Source: Zhihengliuella halotolerans (GTDB lineage Bacteria > Actinomycetota > Actinomycetes > Actinomycetales > Micrococcaceae). From it: DNA of 64,000 bases. Shown piece by piece: positions 50,786-60,081 of the stretch; the first letter of the stretch is position 1; each line of letters begins with the position of its first letter. The notes under the pieces are model-generated. The model had not been told where the DNA came from, made no database searches, and saw nothing but the letters and a program-made list of their open reading frames with translations. The position numbers and the translations under genes are program-made. The stretch lies in contig NZ_SHLA01000001.1 of NCBI RefSeq assembly GCF_004217565.1, positions 248,001-312,000 of the forward strand, read 5' to 3'.

Positions 50786-52177
50786 GTGGCAGAGGCGGAC
50801 CCGAATTACCAGACGCGCGCTGAGCTCCGCCGAGCCCGGCAGCGTGCCGTGGACGCGGCTGAGCAACGCGACGCGTCGCAAGAGAACACAGGACAAGGCA
50901 AGGCCACGGGGGAAACGGCAGCCGACGCTGAGAACATGACAGAGGAGCCCATCATCTCCGCAATACCCGCCCCCCGACCACAGTCCGAGCCGGCCAAGCA
51001 GTCGGCCTCGCGGCCACTTGCCGCGAAGCGCGATATCGAGGCGTTCCTGCTCGACGACCTGGCGATGCCCGAGGACGAGAAGACGGCCGCGACGGAGACG
51101 TCCCCCAACGGGGCGCGGCCGAAAGCCGCCTCCGCGAAGAGCACTCCGTTGCAGGGCGAGGCGTCGCCTGAGTCCGCCGCTCCGGCCCCGGCCGGTTCCG
51201 CCGCCGACGCCCTGCGCTCGTTCCAGTCGAGTCCGGCGAGAGCGGTCGACGACGACCGCCCCACGTTTCTGCGTGATGCCGACCACGGCGACGTCCCGGC
51301 GCAGCAGGGCTTCCGCGGCTTCCTGAACCGGATCGGCTTCTCCCTCGAACCGACCGGCGAGGAACGGCGCGACCGCCAGTGGCGCGCCCAGGTGGGCCGC
51401 CGGGTGAGCCGACCCAAGACGGTCTCCATCGTCAACGGCAAGGGCGGTGCCAACAAAACGCCGACCACCGTCCTTCTCGCCTCCGTTTTCGGACGGAATT
51501 CGAGCCAGTCGGTCCTCGCCTGGGACAACAACGGCACGCGCGGGACGCTCGGCTGGCGCACCACGGGTGACGAGCACAAGTCGCACGTCATGAACCTGCT
51601 CGACGACGCTGACGAACTTCTCGGCTCCAAGCCGACCGAGCGCAGCATCGACGGCTACGTGCACTACCAGCCGTCGGACCGCTTCAGCGTGCTGCGCACC
51701 GAGCCGACGCTCCTGGCGGCCGAGCAGTCCGTGGCCAGCGACGACTTCGATGCGCTGCACTCCGTGGTCTCGCGCTACTTCCAGATCACCTTCGTCGACT
51801 CCGGCAACGACGAGTCCGCCGAGCGCTGGCTGCGCATGATCGACCACACCGACCAGCTCGTGATCGCCTCGACCACCGTCGAGGAGCACGCGGAGGCCGG
51901 CGCACTCCTGCTGGAGGCGCTCACCAACCGCGGCGGCCGGTACGCGGAGTTGGCACGCAACGCCGTCGTCATCGTCTCCGAGCCGTCGCCGAGCCCGAAG
52001 CCCGGTCAGCTGAACCGGATCACGCGCGGGTTCGAGCACCTGGCCCGCGCGGTCGTCGCGGTCCCGTACGACGCGCACCTCGTGAAGGGGCAGATCAAGT
52101 TCGAGGCGCTGAAGCCGGCGACCAAGCACGCCTGGCTGCGTGCCGCCGCCGCGGTGTCCGACGGCATCGCCAACTAA
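50786..52177 (+). CDS. ParA/MinD-like protein with aberrant P-loop and disordered N-terminus
   Basis: 463 aa. Residues 1-160 are Ala/Pro/Glu-rich and disordered; 160-200 hold FRGFLNRIGFSLEPTGEERRDRQWRAQVGRR. The ATPase-like domain starts KTVSIVNGKGGANKTPTTVLLASVF (about 211-235): KGGANKT keeps the Lys but replaces the second Gly of KGGxGKT with Asn. TFVDSGNDESAERW is a switch-II-like segment. GTG at 50786 has AAAGGA 5 nt upstream; a GTG at 50753 is an alternative. Resembles EspI-type ATPases of type VII loci, but lies 33 kb away from that locus. No parB or pilus genes nearby. Confidence 0.78.
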   Translation: MAEADPNYQTRAELRRARQRAVDAAEQRDASQENTGQGKATGETAADAENMTEEPIISAIPAPRPQSEPAKQSASRPLAAKRDIEAFLLDDLAMPEDEKTAATETSPNGARPKAASAKSTPLQGEASPESAAPAPAGSAADALRSFQSSPARAVDDDRPTFLRDADHGDVPAQQGFRGFLNRIGFSLEPTGEERRDRQWRAQVGRRVSRPKTVSIVNGKGGANKTPTTVLLASVFGRNSSQSVLAWDNNGTRGTLGWRTTGDEHKSHVMNLLDDADELLGSKPTERSIDGYVHYQPSDRFSVLRTEPTLLAAEQSVASDDFDALHSVVSRYFQITFVDSGNDESAERWLRMIDHTDQLVIASTTVEEHAEAGALLLEALTNRGGRYAELARNAVVIVSEPSPSPKPGQLNRITRGFEHLARAVVAVPYDAHLVKGQIKFEALKPATKHAWLRAAAAVSDGIAN

Positions 52178-52207
52178 CGCGGGCGCCGCGCCGATAGACT
52201 AGGGCAC

Positions 52208-52453
52208 ATGCTTTCGATTCCCTGGGACGCGCTGTCCCCGCTCTACAAGCTCATTGTCGGCATCTCGATGGGGGTCTCGGCGATTGGCATCGTGCTGGCC
52301 ATCGTCGGCGCGAACACCGGGACGATGCCGCTGCTCTACACGGCGGTCGGCATCATCATCGTCGGCGTGCTGCTGCACGTCGGCGGCCTCGTGGTGAGGG
52401 GCCGCGACGCGAGGGCGTACCGTTTGGCGCAAGAGAATTCGCCGCGCCGCTGA
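52208..52453 (+). CDS. Small two-helix membrane protein
   Basis: 81 aa: short cytosolic lead MLSIPWDALSPL, helix LIVGISMGVSAIGIVLAIVGA, short loop NTGTMP, helix LYTAVGIIIVGVLLHVGGLVV and a basic tail GRDARAYRLAQENSPRR. TAGACT lies 7 nt before the ATG (leaderless). No function known. Confidence 0.75.
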   Translation: MLSIPWDALSPLYKLIVGISMGVSAIGIVLAIVGANTGTMPLLYTAVGIIIVGVLLHVGGLVVRGRDARAYRLAQENSPRR

Positions 52454-52482
52454 GCGTGGGAGATCAACCGCAAAGGAAGACC

Positions 52483-52929
52483 ATGAGCATCAACCCCGCC
52501 CTCGCCGGGCGCGTCTATCCGGCCGGTGACCCGTACGTCGTCGGACGCGAGAAGATCCGCGAGTTCGCCGCCGCCGTCAAGGCGACGAACACCGCGCACT
52601 TCGACGTCGAAGCGGCCGGCGCGCTCGGCTACGCCGACGTCGTCGCACCGCCCACGTTCGCCGTCCTGATCGCGCAGCGGGCCGATGCCCAGCTCATTGC
52701 GGACCCGGACTCCGGCATCGACTTTTCGCGCGTCGTGCACGCCGACCAGCGTTTCACCCACCACCGCCCGATCGTCGCCGGCGACGAGCTCGTCACGGAG
52801 CTGCACGTCGACACCGTGCGCGCGATGGGCGGCGGCGCCATGATCACCACACGCGCCGAAATCTCCACCACCGGCGGCCGGCACGTGGCCACGTCCGTCT
52901 CGTCCCTGCTGGTCCGCGGAGAGGAATAA
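52483..52929 (+). CDS. hadA: HadA-like hotdog subunit of (3R)-hydroxyacyl-ACP dehydratase
   Basis: 148 aa, MaoC-N/FAS1-dehydratase-like hotdog fold without the hydratase Asp-His pair: VVAPPTFAVLIAQRADAQLIADPDSGID, VVHADQRFTHHRPIVAGDEL. It pairs with the catalytic HadB encoded 3 nt downstream, the heterodimer used in FAS-II-type acyl elongation. AAAGGAAG precedes the ATG. murB follows. Confidence 0.85.
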   Translation: MSINPALAGRVYPAGDPYVVGREKIREFAAAVKATNTAHFDVEAAGALGYADVVAPPTFAVLIAQRADAQLIADPDSGIDFSRVVHADQRFTHHRPIVAGDELVTELHVDTVRAMGGGAMITTRAEISTTGGRHVATSVSSLLVRGEE

Positions 52930-52931
52930 CC

Positions 52932-53384
52932 ATGAGCATCGATTTCGATTCCCTGTCCGTCGGCGACGCCATCGGCGAGACCACCGTCACCGTCAACCGC
53001 GCGGACCTGGTCCGCTACGCGGGTGCCTCGGGCGACTTCAACCCGATCCACTGGAACGAGCGCTTCGCCAGCGAGGTTGGACTGCCCGGCGTCATCGCAC
53101 ACGGCATGTTCACCATGGGCTCCGCTGTGCAGCTCGTGACCGACTGGGTCGGCGACCCGGGCGCCGTCGTCGACTATCAGACGCGCTTCACCAAGCCCGT
53201 CGTCGTCGAGGACGTCGCGGGAGTCTCGCCGACGGACGCTCCCGGGACCGAGGTCTCGGTCGCCGGCAAGATCGGCGCCAAGGACGACGACGCCCGCACC
53301 GTGCGCGTCGACCTCACTGTCTCCGCCGCAGGGCAGAAGGTCCTCGTCAAGTCGCAGGCCGTCGTCCGGTTCCAGCGCCCATGA
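52932..53384 (+). CDS. hadB: HadB-like (3R)-hydroxyacyl-ACP dehydratase, catalytic subunit
   Basis: 150 aa MaoC-family hotdog. Hydratase-2 motif ASGDFNPIHWNERFASEVGLPGVIAHGMFTMG with catalytic Asp and His. Gene starts 3 nt after hadA; its stop overlaps murB (ATGA). Confidence 0.9.
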   Translation: MSIDFDSLSVGDAIGETTVTVNRADLVRYAGASGDFNPIHWNERFASEVGLPGVIAHGMFTMGSAVQLVTDWVGDPGAVVDYQTRFTKPVVVEDVAGVSPTDAPGTEVSVAGKIGAKDDDARTVRVDLTVSAAGQKVLVKSQAVVRFQRP

Positions 53385-54454
53385 GGTTGGCCGACCTGAC
53401 GTCGACCGCGGTCGGCGGCGACGCCGCACACTACGTCGAGGCAACCACCGAGCGTGAACTGATCGACGCGGTGACGGCCGCCGACGACGCGGGTGAAGAC
53501 CTACTGCTGGTCGCCGGGGGCTCGAACCTCGTCGTCGCCGATTCCGGATTTCACGGAACGGTGATCCGGGTCGCCACCCGCGGCAGCAGCCTCGAGGATC
53601 TGTCCTCGTGCTCCGGCGGGATGATCTCGGTCGAAGCCGGCCAGAACTGGGACGAATTCGTCGCTGAGAGTCTCGACGGCGGGTTTGTCGGTCTCGAGGC
53701 GCTCTCCGGAATCCCCGGGTCGGCCGGGGCGACCCCCGTGCAGAACGTCGGCGCCTACGGCACGGACGTCTCACACACGATCGCGCGCGTGCGCACGTGG
53801 GACCGGACGACGCGCCAGATCGTCTCCTTCGCAAACGCGGATCTCGGCTTCGGCTACCGTGACTCGATCCTTAAACAGTCCACGCGCAACGGTTCACCCC
53901 GCTACGTCGTGCTCCAGGTGGTGTTCCAGCTCAAGCAGGGCACGCTCGGCATGCCGATCGCCTACGGCGAGCTCGCCAAGGCCCTCGGGACGGAGACCGG
54001 TTCACGGGTCGCCGCCCGGCAGGTCCGCTCCGCCGTCCTGTCCCTGCGCGCCGGCAAGGGCATGGTGCTGGACGCCGACGATCGGGATACCTACTCGACG
54101 GGGTCGTTCTTCACGAACCCCGTCATCGACGAGTCGCTGGCGGCCACCCTGCCCGACGCTGCGCCGCGGTACCCGGTCGCCACGGGGTCGGGGGAGCGGG
54201 TCAAGCTTTCGGCCGCGTGGCTCATCGAGCACGCCGGTTTTGGCAAGGGGTTCGGGCTCGAGGGTATGGATGGCTACGAGCTGACCGGCGGTCGGGCGGC
54301 CTTGTCGACGAAGCACACGCTGGCGATCACTAACCGCGGGGACGCCACCGCCGCGGACGTGCTCGCGATCGCCCGGGCCGTGCGCGACGGCGTCGCCGAG
54401 AAGTATGGAATCACGCTGCACAACGAGCCGCTGCTCATCGACTGCACGCTCTAG
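53381..54454 (+). CDS. murB: UDP-N-acetylenolpyruvoylglucosamine reductase
   Basis: FAD-dependent NADPH enzyme making UDP-MurNAc, 357 aa. FAD-binding VAGGSNLVVAD, SGIPGSAGATPVQNVGAYGTDVS, GYRDSILKQ, and the C-terminal GSFFTNPVI and LSAAWLIEHAGFGKG. Cytosolic peptidoglycan precursor step. ATG overlaps the hadB stop, a common actinobacterial arrangement. Confidence 0.95.
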   Translation: MRLADLTSTAVGGDAAHYVEATTERELIDAVTAADDAGEDLLLVAGGSNLVVADSGFHGTVIRVATRGSSLEDLSSCSGGMISVEAGQNWDEFVAESLDGGFVGLEALSGIPGSAGATPVQNVGAYGTDVSHTIARVRTWDRTTRQIVSFANADLGFGYRDSILKQSTRNGSPRYVVLQVVFQLKQGTLGMPIAYGELAKALGTETGSRVAARQVRSAVLSLRAGKGMVLDADDRDTYSTGSFFTNPVIDESLAATLPDAAPRYPVATGSGERVKLSAAWLIEHAGFGKGFGLEGMDGYELTGGRAALSTKHTLAITNRGDATAADVLAIARAVRDGVAEKYGITLHNEPLLIDCTL

Positions 54455-54545
54455 TTCTGGAGCGCGAGCCGGCACGAAGGTGACGGTTCGGCCACAGGCG
54501 CTGGAAGTGCTGGACAGTGTTCTGACCGGGGAGCATGATGGATTC

Positions 54546-54758
54546 ATGGGCAAGCACATGGGAAACGTAGAGCACGAGACGAGCCTTGAGCACGCCATGG
54601 AGATGGCCGACGGTAACCTCAAGGAGGCCAAGCGCCTCCTGGACAAGGCTCGGGCATACTACGAGGCCGGGGACATCGACGAGGAGCGCCTGAAGTCGAT
54701 CGAGCGCCTCTACGAGCTCGCGTCCGAGGACGCCCAGCGCACCCACCACGAGGTGTGA
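54546..54758 (+). CDS. Small helical acidic protein
   Basis: 70 aa, all-helical and charged: HETSLEHAMEMADGNLKEAKRLLDKARAYYEAGDIDEERLKSIERLYELASEDAQ, a probable two-helix hairpin/coiled coil. About 90 nt after murB. Start is uncertain (the ATG at 54558 would shorten it by four residues). No known family. A terminator follows. Confidence 0.55.
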   Translation: MGKHMGNVEHETSLEHAMEMADGNLKEAKRLLDKARAYYEAGDIDEERLKSIERLYELASEDAQRTHHEV

Positions 54759-54790
54759 CCGGCGGCTGCTCGGCGTAACGCGCACTCGTG

Positions 54791-54823
54791 AAGGCCCGGC
54801 GTCCGTGACGGACGCCGAGCCTT
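54791..54823. terminator. Hairpin between convergent genes at 54.8 kb
   Basis: 15-bp stem (54791-54805 with 54809-54823, one mismatch) and 3-nt loop TGA. Confidence 0.7.
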
Positions 54824-54869
54824 CGTCGCGTGCGGATGAGAGTGCCTCGCTGCGGTCGATTCGGTGTTC

Positions 54870-57056
54870 TCACCCCTTGTCCGTGTCGGCGCCTGCTTCG
54901 TCGATGGCGTCGGCCGCGGCGGAGTTCTTCGCGTTCCAGCCGAGCCAGGCGGGGTATTTGGCCGCGTTGGCGGCGTCGCGGTGGAATTCCCGGCGTTCCT
55001 CGGGCGCGTAGCCGAGGTGGGTCATGGCGCGGGCCTGACCGGGCGTGGTCCGGTCTGCAATGGTCCCGTCAGGGGCGTCGAGCGTCAGGTGCCGCCGCTT
55101 GCCACCGCGCTGGCGTCGGAGGTCGCGGAGTTTGTTCACGCGGCGCAGCTCACGGTTCTTGACGGCGGGCGGCCTGTTGATGACGGTGTGGCCCGTCGCG
55201 CGGCGGTTGACCCATTCGAGGTGTCGGCCCAGCTCGCGCAGGAGCGCGGATTCAACGGGCCCGAGGGCGTGCCGGCTGGTGTTGGGATTGGTGTCGCCGA
55301 GCGGTCTGGCCTGGGTGTCCCAGGGCGCGTCGGCGGTGCCGGCGCGTTCCTGATCCCACCACGTCGTGGCGCGCACGGTGCCGTCGGTATCGAGGCTGAG
55401 CCGGAGAAGGCCCCACGACTTGAGCCGGTGGCAGCGTTTGCAGATGCTCACGAGGTTGTTCAGGCTCGTGGCGCCGCCGTGCTGGCGTTCGACGACGTGA
55501 TCGGGTTCGCAAGCGGTCGCGCGCCGGCCGCACCCGGGTACCCGGCAGGTCCTGTCTCGTAGGGCGAGGGCACGTCGCATGGCGGCGGTGGGCCTGTACT
55601 GATTGGTGTCGATTGCGGTCATGGCCCCCGTCCACGGATCGGTGACGATCCGGGTCCAGGTCTTCGCCTGCGGCAGGATGGCTGCCAGGTCGGCGGGGTC
55701 GAACGCGCCGAGTACCTCGGTTTCGGGGGCGACGGCCCCGGCCGGCAGACGCAACCCATTGAGCCGTTCGTCTGCGTCTTGTGCGGCGGAGGTCGGCACC
55801 TCATCGGTGCCGGTGGATCCGGTACCGGTTGCTGGGTGTACGCGGAATACGGACCGCGGCGCCGGCGCGAGCGGCGCCAAGTTCGGGAAGACGGTGGCAG
55901 GGATGGTGACGGCCACGGTGGGAACGACGTTCTCGAGGCCGGAGCCGTCGGGTCCGGCGAGCAGGAGTTCGACGAGGGCATCGGCCCGAGTCTGGGCGCG
56001 GGTGCGGTCCGTCCCGGTGTCGGCCTCGCCGGCTGTCCCGTCGGCGTTCTGGCCGGAGACGGGCGCTTTGGCCGGGTAGCGCTCGGCGATGGCCGCGTCG
56101 ATGCGGCGGTCGGTGTGCAGGGTCGCCAGTTCGGTGAGCCGGTTCTCGATGGCCTCTCCGGCGAGGGCCGGCAGGTAGGCGGAGAGATGGCACATCCCGT
56201 TCTCGGCGGTCGTGATGCGGACGTTGCGCTTCTTGCGCGCGGCGGCGTACCGGTCTGAGGCGCTGGTCCCCAGCAGACGATTGAGTATGCGGGTGCCGGA
56301 GCGCTTGACGGAGCCTGGGGTCCGCCCGGGAGCGGCCTCGAGAAGGGAAGCGCCCAGGTCCTGGCGGCGGGCCCGGCAGCCGAGTTCGGCGTCCATGACG
56401 TTCTGGTCGTACGTGGCCGCGTCCACGGGATCGTCGGTCAGCGGGGGATCAACCCGTTCGGGCTCGATCTTGCGGCACAGGTCGATCATGGTTTGGGCGT
56501 GCGCGAGACCAATGCGGCCGGAGGCGAGGGCGTCGACGATCTCGTGCGCGTCATCGTGGGCGACGCGGGCACGTTCGACGTCGCGAGTGGCCGTCTGCAG
56601 GGTGCAGTCGCGGGCGACGGCGACATGCTGGGCGGTGACCTGCAGGCTCGCGCGCTCTCGGAGCTGGCCGGTCCGCACCGAGATCTCCATGCCGTCGGAG
56701 ATGGTCGTGAGTGCTTCGAGGTGGGCGGGCACCTCGCGTTGAGCCTGAGCCTCGAGGCCGGCGATGGCCTCGTGCCCGCAGGCTGCGGCGAAACGGTGCA
56801 GGTCTTCGGAGAAGGCCAGCAATGTTGCGGGTTCGAGCTGCTTGATCAGGCTCGAGAGCGCGTTGACGCCGTCCCGGTCCTCGCTGTCGGCGGGCGCGGA
56901 CCCGCGTGCCTGCCTGACTCGATTGTAGGCCGGGGCGACTGCGGCGGCGAGGAGGTTCTGCCAGGCTTCGAAGCGGCGCAGTTCAGCACGAAGAACCGGG
57001 GAGGCCGGTTCGGCCTGAGCCCGCAGCTCCTCGTGCGGTTCCGGCGCCTGCGTCAT
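54870..57056 (-). CDS. DUF222 / 13E12-repeat protein with HNH endonuclease domain
   Basis: 728 aa, longer than the usual 400-550 for this actinobacterial family. N-terminal helical DUF222 part (about 30-330: SDGMEISVRTGQLRERASLQVTAQHVAVARDCTLQTATRDVERARVAHDDAHEIVDALASGRIG), then an HNH domain near residue 520-570: CRVPGCGRRATACEPDHVVERQHGGATSLNNLVSICKRCHRLKS with the DH-x(n)-N-x(8)-H nuclease core. A long basic tail (RRVNKLRDLRRQRGGKRRH) follows. ATG lies 6 nt after TATAAT (complement of 57063-57068): a strong leaderless promoter. Function unknown; such genes are multicopy and mobile in many actinobacteria. Confidence 0.9.
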   Translation of the reverse strand: MTQAPEPHEELRAQAEPASPVLRAELRRFEAWQNLLAAAVAPAYNRVRQARGSAPADSEDRDGVNALSSLIKQLEPATLLAFSEDLHRFAAACGHEAIAGLEAQAQREVPAHLEALTTISDGMEISVRTGQLRERASLQVTAQHVAVARDCTLQTATRDVERARVAHDDAHEIVDALASGRIGLAHAQTMIDLCRKIEPERVDPPLTDDPVDAATYDQNVMDAELGCRARRQDLGASLLEAAPGRTPGSVKRSGTRILNRLLGTSASDRYAAARKKRNVRITTAENGMCHLSAYLPALAGEAIENRLTELATLHTDRRIDAAIAERYPAKAPVSGQNADGTAGEADTGTDRTRAQTRADALVELLLAGPDGSGLENVVPTVAVTIPATVFPNLAPLAPAPRSVFRVHPATGTGSTGTDEVPTSAAQDADERLNGLRLPAGAVAPETEVLGAFDPADLAAILPQAKTWTRIVTDPWTGAMTAIDTNQYRPTAAMRRALALRDRTCRVPGCGRRATACEPDHVVERQHGGATSLNNLVSICKRCHRLKSWGLLRLSLDTDGTVRATTWWDQERAGTADAPWDTQARPLGDTNPNTSRHALGPVESALLRELGRHLEWVNRRATGHTVINRPPAVKNRELRRVNKLRDLRRQRGGKRRHLTLDAPDGTIADRTTPGQARAMTHLGYAPEERREFHRDAANAAKYPAWLGWNAKNSAAADAIDEAGADTDKG

Positions 57057-57062
57057 CTTCCA

Positions 57063-57068
57063 ATTATA
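57063..57068 (-). promoter_or_regulatory. Perfect -10 box, leaderless promoter of the DUF222/HNH gene
   Basis: TATAAT on the minus strand, 6 nt from the ATG; TTTCAT lies at the -35 position (17 bp). The region 57069-57264 otherwise holds only a short hairpin. Confidence 0.7.
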
Positions 57069-57165
57069 GAAGAATGTTTCGATTGATGAAAGGTGTCCAT
57101 GGTTAATAATTGCGATTATCTCTGCCGAAGCCGAAGCCGGCGGAGCCCGAGCCCGGGTACAGCGA

Positions 57166-57196
57166 CGGCCCGGCGTTCGTCGTGGACACCGGGCCG
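57166..57196 (-). terminator. Possible terminator of asd
   Basis: CGGCCCGG (57166-57173) with CCGGGCCG (57189-57196), 8 bp, about 70 bp beyond the asd stop. Confidence 0.4.
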
Positions 57197-57264
57197 CCGT
57201 CAGAGAGCGATCGTCGCGAGCCTGCCGAAGCGGTTCGCTCCGAGTCCGCTGCGGACCGCGTCGT

Positions 57265-58383
57265 TCAGAGCTTTCCGAGCGCGATGGCCAGCATACGGCG
57301 CAGCGGTTCAGCGGCGCCCCACAGCAGCTGGTCGCCGACGGTGAACGCGGAGATGTACTCGCCGCCCATCTCCAGCTTGCGGATGCGACCGACCGGGATC
57401 TCGAGGCTGCCCGAGGCGGCGACAGGGGTCAGGTCCGCCATGGTGGCCTCCTTGGCGTTGGGAACGACCTTCGCCCACTCGTTGTCCGCGTCGAGGAGGC
57501 GCTCGATCTCCTCGACCGGGAGGTCCTCGGTGAGCTTGATCGTCAGCGCCTGCGAGTGGGACCGCATCGCGCCGATGCGCACGCAGAGACCGTCCATCTG
57601 GATGCGGTTCGACTCGTCGCGGCCGAGGATCTTGTTGGTCTCCGCACCGGCCTTCCATTCCTCCTTGGACTGCCCGTTGCCCAGATCGGCGTCGATCCAC
57701 GGGATCAGCGAACCGCCCAGCGGCACGCCGAACTGGGTCGTGTCGAGTCCGTTGCGCTGGCTCTCGAGCACCTTGCGGTCGATATCGAGGATCGCTGCGG
57801 CGGGATCGGCAAGCTCCGCGGAGACGGCGGAGTTGATGTCGCCGAACTGCGTGAGAAGCTCGCGCATGTGGCGGGCGCCGCCGCCGGAGGCGGCCTGGTA
57901 GGTCATCGCGGTGGCCCACTCGACGAGGCCGTTGCGGAAGAGCCCGCCCAGACCCATGAGCATGCAGGAGACCGTGCAGTTGCCGCCGACGAAGTCCTTG
58001 ACGCCGGCGGCGAGACCGCGGTCGATGACGTCGCGGTTCACCGGGTCGAGCACGATGATCGAGTCGTCGTTCATGCGCAGCGTGGATGCGGCGTCGATCC
58101 AGAGCCCGTCCCACCCGCGGGCGCGCAGATCGGAGTGCACGGCCTTGGTGTAGTCGCCGCCCTGGGCGGTGACGATGATGGGCAGCTTGGCGAGCGCATC
58201 GAGATCGTGCGCGTCCTGGAGGGGGCCCGCCCCAGACGCGAACGACGGCGCGGCGCCGCCCGGATTGGAGGTCGAGAAGAACACCGGGTCGATGTCCGCG
58301 AAGTCGTTCTCGTCCAGCATGCGCTGCATCAGGACGGAACCGACCATGCCGCGGTAACCGACAAAACCAACGGAAGAAGTCAT
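57265..58383 (-). CDS. asd: Aspartate-semialdehyde dehydrogenase
   Basis: NADPH-dependent reduction of aspartyl phosphate, branch to lysine/DAP, threonine and methionine. 372 aa. [18 protein letters not shown] is the dinucleotide site; catalytic Cys in [24 protein letters not shown]; the substrate-binding His in [24 protein letters not shown] lies 6 nt before the ATG (leaderless). The length and [10 protein letters not shown] form match the proteobacterial-type enzyme. Confidence 0.95.
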   Translation of the reverse strand: MTSSVGFVGYRGMVGSVLMQRMLDENDFADIDPVFFSTSNPGGAAPSFASGAGPLQDAHDLDALAKLPIIVTAQGGDYTKAVHSDLRARGWDGLWIDAASTLRMNDDSIIVLDPVNRDVIDRGLAAGVKDFVGGNCTVSCMLMGLGGLFRNGLVEWATAMTYQAASGGGARHMRELLTQFGDINSAVSAELADPAAAILDIDRKVLESQRNGLDTTQFGVPLGGSLIPWIDADLGNGQSKEEWKAGAETNKILGRDESNRIQMDGLCVRIGAMRSHSQALTIKLTEDLPVEEIERLLDADNEWAKVVPNAKEATMADLTPVAASGSLEIPVGRIRKLEMGGEYISAFTVGDQLLWGAAEPLRRMLAIALGKL

Positions 58384-58461
58384 GAGTCCATGGTAGGGCC
58401 CAGGCCCCGTTTCGTCCCGGGTCGGTTACGCCGTTGTGAGCAGCGCGACGGCGACGGGCGC

Positions 58462-58725
58462 TTAGTCCTCGGCGTCGTCACCGGGCGGGTTCGCGACGAT
58501 GTGGCGGCGCCGGCCGATGGCCCAGAGCGCGCCGAACGTGAAGGCCTGCGTGACCACGAGCAGGACGATCAGGCCCGGGATCTTTTGCCCGCTGATGATC
58601 ATCCACAGGCCCAGGGCCGCGAAGACGAGCGCCAGCAGCGGGAAGAGCATGTACCCGAGCAGGAACAGCGGCTCGGGTTTGTTCAGGGCGGCCTTCACGT
58701 CGGCCTTGAGATCGGCGAAATTCAC
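58462..58725 (-). CDS. Hypothetical two-helix membrane protein
   Basis: 87 aa from GTG directly after the folA stop (no gap). LFLLGYMLFPLLALVFAALGLWMII and IPGLIVLLVVTQAFTFGALWAIG are hydrophobic helices; an acidic tail follows. Probably co-transcribed with thyA-folA. Unknown function. Confidence 0.65.
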   Translation of the reverse strand: MNFADLKADVKAALNKPEPLFLLGYMLFPLLALVFAALGLWMIISGQKIPGLIVLLVVTQAFTFGALWAIGRRRHIVANPPGDDAED

Positions 58726-59271
58726 CTAGGCGGTCCTCTCGGCGCCGTCGCGGCGCCAGTAGTCGAAGCGGTACTCGAGTCCGTTGGCGGCACGCGCCCA
58801 CGCGCCGGTGGCCGGCTCTGCTGGCAAGCGCGCCCAATCGGCGCCCAGGAGCGGCGCGTGCGTGTCGCCGTCGTACTGATGGTTGATCACGGTGACCACG
58901 GCGTCGCGCGCGTGCGGCGCGAACGCCGCGTAGACCTGCCCGCCGCCGACGATCCACACGCGCTCACCGCCCTCGGCGGCAGCGGCCGCCGCGAGCGCCT
59001 CGGCGATCGAGGGCACGACGACGCCGCCCGCCGCGCGCACCTGGTTCGCCGTCTCCTCGTGTGAGGTGAGGACGATGTTGGTGCGCCCGGCGAACGGGCG
59101 GAAACGCGGCGGGATGGACGCCCAGGTGTTGCGGCCCATGATCACCGGGTGGTCCATGGTGGAGGCTTTGAAGTGCGCCATGTCCTCGGGCAGGTGCCAG
59201 GGCATGGTGCCGTCGCGGCCGATGACGCCGTCGGCCGACTGGGCCCAGATCATGCTGATGCGCGGCGTCAT
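58726..59271 (-). CDS. folA: Dihydrofolate reductase
   Basis: 181 aa. [30 protein letters not shown] (substrate pocket W-H-L-x-E/D), [12 protein letters not shown] and [11 protein letters not shown] (NADPH) are all present. ATG overlaps the thyA stop (ATGA). Regenerates tetrahydrofolate used by ThyA. Confidence 0.95.
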   Translation of the reverse strand: MTPRISMIWAQSADGVIGRDGTMPWHLPEDMAHFKASTMDHPVIMGRNTWASIPPRFRPFAGRTNIVLTSHEETANQVRAAGGVVVPSIAEALAAAAAAEGGERVWIVGGGQVYAAFAPHARDAVVTVINHQYDGDTHAPLLGADWARLPAEPATGAWARAANGLEYRFDYWRRDGAERTA

Positions 59272-60071
59272 ACGGCGATGGGCGCCTTGATCGCCGGGTG
59301 GTGCTCGTAGCCGAGGACCTCGAAGTCCGCCAGCGTGTAGTCGAAGATCGACGCCGGGACGCGGTTCAGCTTCAGCTGCGGGGCGGGCAGGGGCTCGCGG
59401 GAGAGCTGCTCGCGGACCTGATCGACGTGGTTGTCGTAGACGTGCACGTCGCCGCCGGTCCAGACGAAGTCCCCGACCTCCAAGCCGGTCTGCGCGGCGA
59501 CCATGTGGGTCAGCAGCGCGTAGGAGGCGATGTTGAAGGGGACGCCCAGGAACATGTCGGCGCTGCGCTGGTAGAGCTGGCAGGAGAGCCGGCCGTCGGC
59601 GACGTAGAACTGGAACAGCGCGTGGCACGGCGGGAGAGCCATGTTCTCGATCTCGCCGACGTTCCACGCCGAGACGATGTGGCGGCGCGAATCCGGGTTG
59701 TTCTTGATGGACTCGATCAACTGGGTGATCTGGTCGACGTGTCCACCGTCCGGGGTCGGCCACGATCGCCACTGGACGCCGTAGACCGGGCCCAGCTCGC
59801 CGTCGTCATCCGCCCACTCGTTCCAGATCCTGACGCCGTTCTCCTGCAGCCAGCGGACGTTTGAGTCGCCGCGCAGGAACCAGAGCAGTTCGAGCGCCAC
59901 GGACTTGAAGTGGACGCGCTTGGTCGTGATCAGTGGGAACGACTCGGACAGGTCGAAGCGCAGCTGCCGGCCGAACACGCTGCGGGTGCCGGTGCCGGTG
60001 CGGTCTCCCTTGTGGGCGCCGGATTCCAGGACGTCGCGCAGCAGGTCCTCATACGGAGTGGGGATAGGCAT
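59268..60071 (-). CDS. thyA: Thymidylate synthase
   Basis: 267 aa, dUMP to dTMP. Catalytic Cys in [49 protein letters not shown], and [19 protein letters not shown] at 60071 is 7 nt after TAGACT (complement of 60079-60084), which overlaps the stop of the upstream DUF1648 gene: leaderless promoter. Coupled to folA. Confidence 0.95.
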   Translation of the reverse strand: MPIPTPYEDLLRDVLESGAHKGDRTGTGTRSVFGRQLRFDLSESFPLITTKRVHFKSVALELLWFLRGDSNVRWLQENGVRIWNEWADDDGELGPVYGVQWRSWPTPDGGHVDQITQLIESIKNNPDSRRHIVSAWNVGEIENMALPPCHALFQFYVADGRLSCQLYQRSADMFLGVPFNIASYALLTHMVAAQTGLEVGDFVWTGGDVHVYDNHVDQVREQLSREPLPAPQLKLNRVPASIFDYTLADFEVLGYEHHPAIKAPIAV

Positions 60072-60081
60072 GGCGCCCAGT

